Origin: Spirochaetaceae bacterium
Lineage (GTDB): Bacteria; Myxococcota_A; UBA9160; UBA4427
Reading direction: 5' to 3'
Assembly (NCBI GenBank): GCA_020632655.1
Contig: JACKFD010000016.1
Coordinates: 1 to 64,000, forward strand
DNA length: 64,000 bases
Below are positions 56,719-64,000 of the stretch, one piece after another; the first letter of the stretch is position 1, and each line of letters begins with the position of its first letter. Both the position numbers and the translations under genes were made by a program. Under the pieces are notes generated by a model, which worked only from the letters and a program-made list of their open reading frames with translations, ran no database searches and was not told where the DNA came from.

Positions 56719-57732
56719 CTAGGCCAGCTTGCCGGCCTTCTCCGTCGGTAGCCGCCCTGTCTCGACCATCCATCGGATCAGGTCCTCGAAGGACCGCTCC
56801 GGCGTGATCGCCTCCCGACCGAGCATCCGTCGTGCCTCGCGGTCGTCGACGGGAACGCTCCGGGTCAGGATGTCTGCGGCCTCCCAGGTCAGCTGCACGT
56901 CGCGCCCGAGCCGCTGCGCGAGATCGCCAACGCGGCCCATCGCCCGCAGCAGCCAGCCCGGCACGCGCCGTGCCTCGAGCGGGCGCCCGGTCAGCTCTTC
57001 GAGCAGCTCGCGGTAGCGCGCGTGCGTCACGAAGAACGAGGGGGCCATCAGCCGGGTCGCGCGCGTCGCGCCGGCGAAGACCGCGACGAGCGTCTCCGCC
57101 ACGTCGCGGACGTCGCTGTATGCGAGGCCGCCGTCGGTGACCAGCACCCGGCCGTCGACGAGCGCATTCGCGACGAGCTGCGGTCCGACCGAGAAGGTCG
57201 GATCGTCAGGCCCTTGCACGGCGGTCGGGTAGACGATCGTGATCGGCGCTCGCTCCTGGAAGGACCGGGCCACGCGCTCCGCCGCCGCCTTCGTCGCGGC
57301 GTACATCGAGCGCGGTCTCGCGACGGGATCGTCGGCCCCGATCCTCGGGCCGGCCGGCGGGAAGAGCGCCAGCATGCTCGACACGTGCACGATCTGCTCG
57401 AGGCCGGACTCGACGCCCGCCGCCAGGACGTGCCGCGTCCCCTCGACGTTGATCGCCTGCAAGCGCGCCTCGGCGTCCCGATCCGGCGAGAAGAGTCCCG
57501 CACAATGCAGCAGACCCTCGCAGCCCTTGGCCGCCGCCGCGAGCGAGGCCGGGTCCGCGAGATCCCCCGAGACCGGCTCGACGTCCTGCTCCGCCACACC
57601 GAGCGGCGCGAGGGCCGGCCCGAGCCGAGACGCGTCCCGGACGAGCGCGCGCACCGCATGCCCGGCCTCGACCAGGCGCGCGACGGCGTGACACCCGATC
57701 AGGCCCGTCGCGCCCGTGACCAGGATCCGCAT
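56719..57732 (-). CDS. NAD-dependent epimerase/dehydratase family (extended SDR, 3beta-HSD-like)
   Basis: The 337-residue protein has TGATGLIGCHAVARL (residues 6-20), the Ser in IVHVSSMLALF near 120 and the catalytic YAATKAAAE near 145, so it is a functional extended SDR. The overall layout (NVEGTRHVL, RAPITIVYPTAVQGP, YSDVRDVAE) resembles sterol/steroid 3beta-dehydrogenases and dihydroflavonol-reductase-like enzymes. It begins 1 nt after the stop of the cycloeucalenol-isomerase-like gene, so the two are surely co-expressed. A role in C4-demethylation or other sterol or triterpenoid processing is inferred from that pairing. Confidence 0.85.
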   Translation of the reverse strand: MRILVTGATGLIGCHAVARLVEAGHAVRALVRDASRLGPALAPLGVAEQDVEPVSGDLADPASLAAAAKGCEGLLHCAGLFSPDRDAEARLQAINVEGTRHVLAAGVESGLEQIVHVSSMLALFPPAGPRIGADDPVARPRSMYAATKAAAERVARSFQERAPITIVYPTAVQGPDDPTFSVGPQLVANALVDGRVLVTDGGLAYSDVRDVAETLVAVFAGATRATRLMAPSFFVTHARYRELLEELTGRPLEARRVPGWLLRAMGRVGDLAQRLGRDVQLTWEAADILTRSVPVDDREARRMLGREAITPERSFEDLIRWMVETGRLPTEKAGKLA

Positions 57733-57733
57733 C

Positions 57734-58573
57734 TCAGACGATCGTCCCGAAGAACACGACCCACAGATCGAGCAGGAGCATGCTGATCATCGCCGTCGCG
57801 CTCGACTCGATCAGACAGCGCCCGATCGTCCAGCGCACCTCCGAGAGCGTCTCGTCCATGCGGTAGAGGTTCGGGAAGCTCACGACGAAATACATCGAGT
57901 AGAAGACCGAGCCCCAGCGCAGCATCGCCGGCAGGTCGACGTACCAGACGTTCCGCGACGCCGATTGCGTGATGTAGAGCCGGGTCTCGGCCCAGGCGAA
58001 GAAGAGCGCCGTCAGCGCGACGATCACCACCCAGGCCAGCCGCCTCGCCCCGAGGCCCCAGGCGAGGGTCATCGTCCGCACGCGTCGCATGCAGACGATC
58101 GCCATCGTGTGGTAGACGACGAAGAAGGCGACCGCGTTGAGATACATCCCGGGTGGGATCTTCTTGAACTCCGCCGCCGCCGTGGCCTCGTCGGGACCGA
58201 CGAGCGCGGAGTCGAAGTAGATCGTCACCTCGTCGAAGCGGTAGCGGATCCCGAGGACGTCGAAGAAGTACTCGGTGTGGAAGTAGGTCACGAGGAAGAC
58301 GAACCAGAACATGTAGACGTTGAACTTGAACCAGTAGCTCTGCGCCCACGGCACGCCCGAATGCCGGCGCAGCCAGGCCGGCAGCAGCACGCAGTAGGGC
58401 ACCCACATCAGGAGGTTCTGGGTGACGTGCCAGAAATTGCCGACGTCGAGCCAGCCCATCGACTGCACGACGCCGTTGTAGACGAAGAAGACGGGCACGA
58501 AGGTCAGGAAGAACTTCTCGGCCCAGGCCTTGTCGGGATTGCTCGAGAACCAGCGCGGCTGCGTGCCGATCAT
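57734..58573 (-). CDS. Cycloeucalenol cycloisomerase-like membrane protein
   Basis: The 279-residue product is polytopic and resembles plant cycloeucalenol cycloisomerase (CPI1, about 280 residues) through its length: SYWFKFNVYMFWFVF and YFHTEYFFDVLGIRYRF near residues 80-115, VVYHTMAI near 155, FAWAETRLYI near 192, and FYSMYFVVSFPNLYRMDE near 225, followed by a final helix LLLDLWVVFF. CPI1 opens the 9,19-cyclopropane ring of cycloartenol-type sterols. Similar bacterial proteins exist, not always with sterol synthesis. The tight coupling to a 3beta-HSD-like gene favours a sterol or triterpenoid substrate. Recognition is by memory of family motifs. Confidence 0.72.
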   Translation of the reverse strand: MIGTQPRWFSSNPDKAWAEKFFLTFVPVFFVYNGVVQSMGWLDVGNFWHVTQNLLMWVPYCVLLPAWLRRHSGVPWAQSYWFKFNVYMFWFVFLVTYFHTEYFFDVLGIRYRFDEVTIYFDSALVGPDEATAAAEFKKIPPGMYLNAVAFFVVYHTMAIVCMRRVRTMTLAWGLGARRLAWVVIVALTALFFAWAETRLYITQSASRNVWYVDLPAMLRWGSVFYSMYFVVSFPNLYRMDETLSEVRWTIGRCLIESSATAMISMLLLDLWVVFFGTIV

Positions 58574-58633
58574 CCGGATGCCTCCTCCCTCGCGTCTCCT
58601 GGCCCGCGCACGGCGTCCGGGCTGCGGCCTACG

Positions 58634-59581
58634 TTACACGAATGTGCACCCGGCGATCGAATGGTCGGGGGCCAGCGCGATCGTCAGGTCCGCCTTCCCA
58701 GGAAGACGCTCCAGCATGCGCAGCGTGATGCGTTCGAAGTGCGCGACGAAGCGAGCGACGGCCGTGGCGTCCAGACGCTGCGACGCGGGTCGGGCCGACT
58801 CCTGCTCGAGCCGCCATCTCCGCACGGCGTCGAGACCGGGCACTCGCAGGAAGACGAGGGCTTCGAGCTCGTCCCAGGCCGGCTGGTAGTCGCGGTCGAG
58901 CGCGCGCTCGACCGCGCGACGCCAGATCCCGTCGGCGTCCTCCTCGCGCTCGAGCCGATTGATCGGTCGGTCGAGATCCTCGTCGCCGGCGCAGGGCGCC
59001 CCCACGCACCAGCCCTCGAGCAGGACGACGTCGAAGGGCCCCTCGAGTCGGCGCGTCCCGACCCGATCGTCGAGCCCCTTGTCGAAGACCGGCACGTCGA
59101 CGCGACGCGGACCGAGCAGCGCGGCCATCGCCTCGCGACAGCGCGCGATGTCATGCGTGCCGGGGGGACCCCGCGTCTCGAAGAGCGGGTGCACCGTGCG
59201 GGCCAGGCGCCCGCGCTCGGCGCGCGTCACGTAGTAGTCGTCGAGTGAGAGCACGGCGACGCGCAGACCGACGGCGTCGCAAGCGGCCCGGATCGCATGG
59301 GCCAGCGTCGATTTGCCCGCCCCCTGACCGCCGCCGAGACCGACCCGGGACGCCGGCCGCTCCCGCCAGGACGCGGCCATCAGGGCCGCGAGCGCGCGAT
59401 CCTCCCTGGGCGTCTCCGCCCCGATCCCGAGCAGCGCGCGTCGGACGACCTCGTCCACGTCCCGCCCCAGCCACGCCGCGATGCGCTCGAGCGTCCGCTC
59501 CACGTCCCTCTCCGACGTCGCCGGTTCCGCACCCGCGCCAACCCGCCGGGCCGCCGCCCGCAACCGCGGGCCCCGGCCCAT
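58634..59581 (-). CDS. Glycerate 3-kinase-like (GLYK) P-loop kinase
   Basis: The 315-residue product has a phosphoribulokinase-type P-loop, GLGGGQGAGKSTLAHAI near residue 83, VLSLDDYYVTRAER near 110, RGPPGTHDIARC near 140, VPVFDKGLDD near 165 and VLLEGWCVGA near 190. These are the signature elements of plant/fungal-type D-glycerate 3-kinase, which makes 3-phosphoglycerate in photorespiration or glycerate use. GAGGGC precedes ATG 59581. It is divergent from a hydroxyacid dehydrogenase gene (59716), which may make or use a related hydroxyacid; that link is inference. Confidence 0.88.
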   Translation of the reverse strand: MGRGPRLRAAARRVGAGAEPATSERDVERTLERIAAWLGRDVDEVVRRALLGIGAETPREDRALAALMAASWRERPASRVGLGGGQGAGKSTLAHAIRAACDAVGLRVAVLSLDDYYVTRAERGRLARTVHPLFETRGPPGTHDIARCREAMAALLGPRRVDVPVFDKGLDDRVGTRRLEGPFDVVLLEGWCVGAPCAGDEDLDRPINRLEREEDADGIWRRAVERALDRDYQPAWDELEALVFLRVPGLDAVRRWRLEQESARPASQRLDATAVARFVAHFERITLRMLERLPGKADLTIALAPDHSIAGCTFV

Positions 59582-59715
59582 CGAACGCCCTCGACAGGTC
59601 CGCCTGACGAGACCCGCGACGACGGAGTCGGATGCTAGCCTGGATGTCCTTCGCCGCGCGGCTGCACCGGCATCGAGCATCCAGGGACCGCCGGCTTCCA
59701 CTCGAGGAGCACGAC

Positions 59716-60582
59716 ATGACCTTGCGCACCGGCTTCATCGGCCTCGGCAACCAGGGCAAGCCGATCGCGGCGCATCTCGCGCCGGCGGGCTTCGAGACGA
59801 CCGTCTACGACGTCGTCGAGGCGCCGATGGCGGAGCTGGCCGCGGCCGGTGCAAAGGCGGCGCGCACGCCACGCGAGGTCGGGGAGCGGGCCGAGCTGGT
59901 GGGGATCTGCGTGCCCGAGGACAAGCACGTCCGCGCGGTCGTCTTCGGCGACGACGGATTGCTCGCGGGCATGGCCTCCGGTGGATTGATCGCGATCCAC
60001 AGCACGGTCCTCCCGAGCACGATCGAGGAGATCGCCGACGCCGCCGCGAAGCACGGCATCGAGGTGATGGACGCCTGCGTGACCGGCGGCGCCGACGGCG
60101 CCGAGAAGCGCGCCCTCACCTTCCTCGTCGGCGGCTCCGATGCGCAGCTGGCGCGCCTCCGGCCCTACGTCGAAGCGATCAGCGATGTCCCGATCATCCA
60201 CGCAGGTCCCCTCGGCTGCGGGGCGAAGCTGAAGCTCTGCATCAACCTCGTGACCTACATCCAGTTCTCGGCCGCCTACGAATCGAACCTGCTCGCCCGC
60301 GCCGTCGGACTCGACCCGAAGATCCTGCAGGCCGCGGGCCGTTCGAACGGCAACTTCACGCCCTTCATGCTCAACTACCTGCAGAGCCAGGACCTGCCCG
60401 ACGCCGTGCGCGCGAGCGAGGCCTTCCAGTCCCGCGTCCGGAACGTCATGCACATCGGCGAGAAGGACCTCGCCTGGGCGTTGCAGATGGCCCGGGAGGC
60501 CGAGGTCTCCCTGCCGGTCGGCGGGCTCGTCTCGCAGCTCCAGGCGAAGCATTTCGGCGTGATCGATCCCGGCCGACGCTGA
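59716..60582 (+). CDS. NAD(P)-dependent beta-hydroxyacid dehydrogenase (3-hydroxyisobutyrate/tartronate semialdehyde type)
   Basis: The 288-residue product has GFIGLGNQGKPIAAHL (Rossmann GxGxxG, residues 6-21), the substrate segment DACVTGGADGAEKR near 118 and the catalytic Lys motif GCGAKLKLCINL near 172. The family oxidises beta-hydroxyacids such as 3-hydroxyisobutyrate, or reduces tartronate semialdehyde to glycerate. Its neighbour across the divergent gap is a glycerate kinase, so the tartronate semialdehyde option is attractive. GAGGAG lies 6 nt before the ATG. Confidence 0.9.
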   Translation: MTLRTGFIGLGNQGKPIAAHLAPAGFETTVYDVVEAPMAELAAAGAKAARTPREVGERAELVGICVPEDKHVRAVVFGDDGLLAGMASGGLIAIHSTVLPSTIEEIADAAAKHGIEVMDACVTGGADGAEKRALTFLVGGSDAQLARLRPYVEAISDVPIIHAGPLGCGAKLKLCINLVTYIQFSAAYESNLLARAVGLDPKILQAAGRSNGNFTPFMLNYLQSQDLPDAVRASEAFQSRVRNVMHIGEKDLAWALQMAREAEVSLPVGGLVSQLQAKHFGVIDPGRR

Positions 60583-60629
60583 GGCGCGAAGGGAGCATGC
60601 CCGGCCGCTCCCGAACGTCGAGCCCGGGC

Positions 60630-61829
60630 TCAGCGCCCGGGCGTGAACTCGACGTGCACCGCCTTGGGTCCGCGGGCGAAGCAGCTCGGGAAGTACTCGG
60701 GCTCGTGGCCCGGCGCGAGCCGCATGTCCGGGATCCGCTTCATCAGCTCCTCGAACATGATGCGCAGCTCCAGGCGTGCGACGCTCGCCCCGAGACAGAA
60801 ATGCGTCCCGAAGCCGAAGGCGACGTGCTGGTTCTTCTCGCGCCCGACGTCGAAGCGGTCGGGATCCTCGAATTGCGCGGGGTCCCGGTTCGCCGAGGGG
60901 TACATCAGCAGCAGCTCGTCGCCCTCGCGGATCGTCTGGCCGTGCAGCGTGTGCGTCCGGGTCGCCGTGCGTCGCATGTTGAGCACGGGCGAGACGAAGC
61001 GGATGAACTCCTCGACTGCGACCCTCATCTTCTCGGGGCTCGGATCCGCCACGAGCTTCGCGCGCTCCTCCGGATGCCGGATCAGATGCACGACGGTCGT
61101 CCCGATCACGGGCGCGTCGTCTCAGCGCCCCGTCCAGCACGAGCAGCGCCTCGGCCACCACGTCCTCGTCGGTCAGCTTGCGTCCGTCGTGCTCGGCGTT
61201 CGCCCAGATCGAGACCAGGTCGTCCTTGGGCTCCTTGCGCCGGAGCGCGGCGAGGGCCAGCACCTCCTGGGCGAACTCGCCGACGGCCTCCATCGCCTGC
61301 GGCACGGCGCCGAAGTCCATGCTGCCATCCGACGTGTGCTGCCCGCCGGCGTACATCGTGATCTCGGACCACCACCGACACTTCTCCCACATGTGCGGCG
61401 GGAACCTGAGCCACTCGTTGATGATCTTCGCGGGCAGCGGCGAAGCGAGCGACTCGACGACCTCGCACTCGCCCCGCCCGATCACGGCGTCGATCAGCTC
61501 CGTGACGATCCCGCGGATCCGCTTCTCGTGCCGGCGCACGGCCCGCGGCGTGAAGCGCGACGAAACGAGCCGCCTGCGCCCGTTGTGATGCGGATCGTCG
61601 GCGTTGATCATCGACGTGTCCGACGCCGTCCGCGGCCGCGAGCCCTGGCTCGAGGTGTAGAGCTCGGGATCCTTCTCGATCGCCACGACGTCGGCGAAGC
61701 GCGAGATGCCCCAGACGCCGTGCCGGGCATCCCAGTGGACCGGAGAATTCTCCGCAGCCAGCGGTAGGTCGGCCAGGGATCCCCCGCGTAGAAGTGGGGA
61801 TCGAGCAGTCGGATCTCGTCGGGATTCAT
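60630..61829 (-). pseudogene. Cytochrome P450 gene interrupted by three single-base shifts
   Basis: Read across frames, this 1200-base stretch encodes a full P450 of about 400 residues: MNPDEIRLLDPHFYAGDPWP at the start (ATG 61829), the I-helix ETTR, ExxR in VEEFIRF, and the haem loop FGFGTHFCLGASVARLE near the C-terminus. The frame breaks near 61751-61753, 61128-61131 and 61110-61112. In each case one base added to a short G or C run restores the expected protein, so all three look like homopolymer contractions. Sequence error is at least as likely as real decay. The enzyme would need a ferredoxin such as the one at 56431. Substrate unknown; sterol or acyl compounds are possible from context. 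Confidence 0.85.
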
Positions 61830-61899
61830 GTCGGGTCCTGGGAGGCGCGCGGGGCTCGCCCGCGCGCCTCGCTCGAATCGGGAGGGACCGGTCGCCGGC

Positions 61900-62807
61900 T
61901 CAGCCGTGCTTGACCGTCCGGTAGTCGCCGAACTTCTCGTCGCGCTTCTGGAGGGCGCTCGTCAGCTTGCCTGGCGCCCGCGCCGGTCTGGCCGATGAAC
62001 TCCTGGAAGCTCTTCTGGTGGATCGCGAGGGCGCAGAGCTCCGTCCCCTGGCGGATGCCCTGGCGCAGCCCCATCACCTCCATCTGACGGTGTACGGCGC
62101 GCTTGTTGAGCTGCACGATGTCGGGCGGGAGCGCGGCGATGCGCTGGGCGAACTCGAGGGTCTTCGCCTCGAAGCTCGGCGGCGGGAAGGCCCTCGTCGC
62201 CCAGCCGCGCTGGGCGGCCTCGATGCCGTTGATCGAGTCGCCGGTCAGCATCATCTCCATGCCGCGTCGCATGCCGACGAGCCAGGCGTGGAACTGCATG
62301 TCGGGCACGCCGAAGCGCACGGCGGGGTATCCCATCTGCGCGTCCTCGGCCATGTAGACGACGTCGCAGCCCGTCGCGAGCTCGCTGCCACCGGCGAGGC
62401 AGAAGCCGTGCACCTGCGCGATCACGGGCTTCGAGAGCTCCCAGATGCTCATCCAGCCCTCGGTCACGTGGCGCGGATACTCGCCCTCGCCGCCGGGCGT
62501 GAAGAAGGGGTACTCGAGGCCCTCGTTGCCGCCGCCGAGGTCGTAGCCCGCCGAGAAGGAGGGCCCGGCGCCGCGCACGATCATGACGTGTACGTCCGGG
62601 TCGCGATCGCCTTCGCGCAGCGCGTGGAGGATCTCCGCCCGGAGCGCGTGGTTGAGCGCGTTGCGCTTCGGGTCGGTTCAGGGTGAAGCGACGCACGTGG
62701 GGCGCCGGCTCGTCGACGAGCAGGACCGTGTAGTCGGCGGACGAGGCGGGCCAGCCTGGGCGCAGCGCGCCACTCGATGCCTGCTTCGGTTCGTTGTCGT
62801 AGCTCAT
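61900..62807 (-). pseudogene. Enoyl-CoA hydratase/isomerase family gene with two frame breaks
   Basis: From ATG 62807 (GGAGG 10 nt upstream) the frame encodes MSYDNEP... to FTLNRPE; two bases are missing near 62667-62670, where LNRPEKRNALN is expected. The main body then reads correctly: MIVRGAGPSFSAGYDLGGG (oxyanion hole), KPVIAQVHGFCLAGGSELATGCD (second oxyanion hole), GYPAVRFGVPD. An extra base at 61972 breaks the C-terminus, which in the other frame reads KLTSALQKRDEKFGDYRTV to TGA at 61900-61902. The crotonase-fold enzyme would hydrate or isomerise an enoyl-CoA. Repairable indels in a region full of them suggest sequence error or recent decay. Confidence 0.82.
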
Positions 62808-63123
62808 GGGGATCGGGCCTCCGCTGGCCGCAGCCTCGACCGGTCGGGTCGACGCGCGGGATGTGACGACGCGCCGCCCCGGGGTCCCACCGTCCACGCG
62901 CGGCCGACCGGGATCGACGCGACGCGTGCGTTCCGATCTCGGACCGGGACGGACGCCGGGGGGAGACGCCGGGTCGGATCCTACCCGATGCAAGGCCCGC
63001 GACAACGCACGCGAGGGGAGCCCGGAAGGGATCCCCGCAGCGGGCCGAGCGCCCGATCGGCTAGCCTCCGCCGCACGCTGGCCACCCGTCACGGGCCTCG
63101 GCCGCGCTGTCGGAGGATCGGAC
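62808..63123. promoter_or_regulatory. Divergent upstream region of enoyl-CoA hydratase and SDR genes
   Basis: This 316-base gap contains no supportable gene. It must carry promoters for both divergent genes, but no convincing hexamers were seen. GGAGGA at about 63112-63117 is the ribosome site for the SDR gene. Confidence 0.35.
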
Positions 63124-63948
63124 ATGGTTGCAGCCCCCGTCCGCAGGACGGCCCTCGTGACCGGTGCTTCCGCCGGTCTCGGCGTCGAGTTCGCCCGCCA
63201 GCTCGCCGCCCAGGGTCGCGACCTCGTGCTCGTCGCCCGCCGCGCCGAGAAGCTCGAGAGCGTGGCCAAGGCGCTCAGGGAGGAGCACGGCGTGCGCGTC
63301 GAGACCTTCGCCGCCGATCTCTCGCTGCCCGACGCACCGGAAGCGATCGCCGACTACACCCGCGGTGCAGGCCTCGCGATCGACTACCTCATCAACAACG
63401 CCGGCAGTGCCGGCTGACCGAACCTGCTCGAAGAGAGCGACTGGCCGAGCCAGGCCCGCTTCCTCGAGCTGATGATGATGACGTCCGTGCCCCATCTCTG
63501 TCATCACTTCATCCCGCCGATGCGCGAGCGCGGCTTCGGACGCGTCGTGAACGTGTCGTCCTTCGCGGGTCGGCTCGCGCGTCCAGCCGGCGCGCATTAC
63601 GGCCCGTCGAAGGCCTATCTGATCGCGCTCTCCGAGGAGCCTCGCGCTCATGCTGAAGGGCACGGGCGTGCACGTCTCGGCGCTCTGCCCGGGCTTCACA
63701 CACACCGACTTCCACGAGGTCGCGGGCCTCGAGGAGATGAAGCGCGGGCTGCCGGACTTCATGTGGTATTCGGCGGAGACGGTCGTGCGTGATGGCCTGC
63801 GGGCAGTCGAGCAGGCGCGGCCCATCGCGATCTCCGGGCGGCTCTACCGATGGCTCGATCCTTCACGCAGTCGGTCCTGACCCGCCCCCTGATCAAGCGC
63901 GCTCGCGCCCGGTCGCTGAGCGACCCTGCCCTGCCTGGATCCTGCTAG
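63124..63948 (+). pseudogene. SDR-family gene with an internal stop and two frame breaks
   Basis: The reading starts well: ALVTGASAGLGVEFARQLA (cofactor motif near residue 9) to LINNAGSAG, then meets TGA at 63415-63417. The same frame continues with PNLLEESDWPSQARF, the Ser in VVNVSSFAG and the catalytic YGPSKAYLIALSEE. An extra C near 63640 shifts the frame; the next frame reads MLKGTGVHVSALCPGFTHTD up to RLYRWLDP. One base is missing near 63859-63863, after which TQSVLTRPLIKRARARSL runs to TAG at 63946-63948. Repaired, it is a roughly 270-residue SDR with an intact active site. No selenocysteine signal was seen at the TGA. Confidence 0.8.
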
Positions 63949-64000
63949 AGTTCGCGCGCCCCGCATGGGCTGCGCGATCGAGCCGGGTCGTCGCCATCGG

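Noticed and set aside
63415..63417. TGA as a selenocysteine codon in the SDR
   Set aside because: No SECIS-like hairpin was seen just downstream, SDRs need no Sec here, and the same gene and its neighbours carry other frame lesions.

Overview
The window is a stretch of very GC-rich bacterial DNA with densely packed genes, GTG starts and 4-nt start/stop overlaps. Two N-acyl-D-amino-acid-deacylase-type amidohydrolases, SCP2-type thiolases with DUF35 partners, a DUF3604 protein, a cycloeucalenol-isomerase-like protein and giant multihaem cytochromes together suggest a 'deltaproteobacterial' lineage such as Myxococcota or Binatota. That placement is an inference; no rRNA or tRNA gene was seen.

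Region 1 (1-1.9 kb) has the end of a YbjN/CesT-like gene and a ZIP metal transporter. Region 2 (2.0-19.0 kb) is the most remarkable part: two divergent operons that look like an extracellular electron transfer apparatus. Leftward: an outer-membrane beta-barrel with TPR-like repeats, a membrane-anchored Fe-S/NAD(P)-binding flavoprotein and a Sel1/ankyrin protein. Rightward: a histidine-rich membrane protein, then 21-, 54- and 12-haem c-type cytochromes, a Tat-exported Csp-like copper protein and a monohaem cytochrome, followed by a convergent outer-membrane barrel. The 54-haem protein is the 12-haem protein with exactly 42 haem sites (21 two-haem modules) added in its middle.

Region 3 (19.2-28.9 kb) holds a flavin/acyltransferase/dehydrogenase operon, UspA, DUF1330, a nitronate monooxygenase/acyl-CoA synthetase/SDR operon, a conserved membrane protein and an amidohydrolase. 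Region 4 (28.9-35.8 kb) is an uptake locus: ModE-type regulator, perfect palindrome, TonB, TonB-dependent receptor with a 22-glycine tract, a fused EcfA-EcfA'-EcfT protein, a TiaS-like protein and a membrane protein that is probably the S component. Region 5 (35.8-43.4 kb) is acyl-CoA chemistry: a ChsH2/ChsH1/Ltp2-like trio as in steroid side-chain degradation, a second amidohydrolase, VOC, DUF35 and thiolase genes. Region 6 (43.5-47.8 kb) is a MacAB-like efflux operon.

Region 7 (47.9-59.6 kb) contains DUF3604, SnoaL, lipoprotein, VOC, AMP-ligase, amidohydrolase, SDR, pectinacetylesterase-like and ferredoxin genes, then a dehydrogenase and a cycloeucalenol-isomerase-like gene one base apart, and glycerate kinase. 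Region 8 (59.7-63.95 kb) has an intact hydroxyacid dehydrogenase, then P450, enoyl-CoA hydratase and SDR genes that are all broken by small indels or a stop. Many breaks sit in G/C runs, so sequence error is as likely as gene decay.
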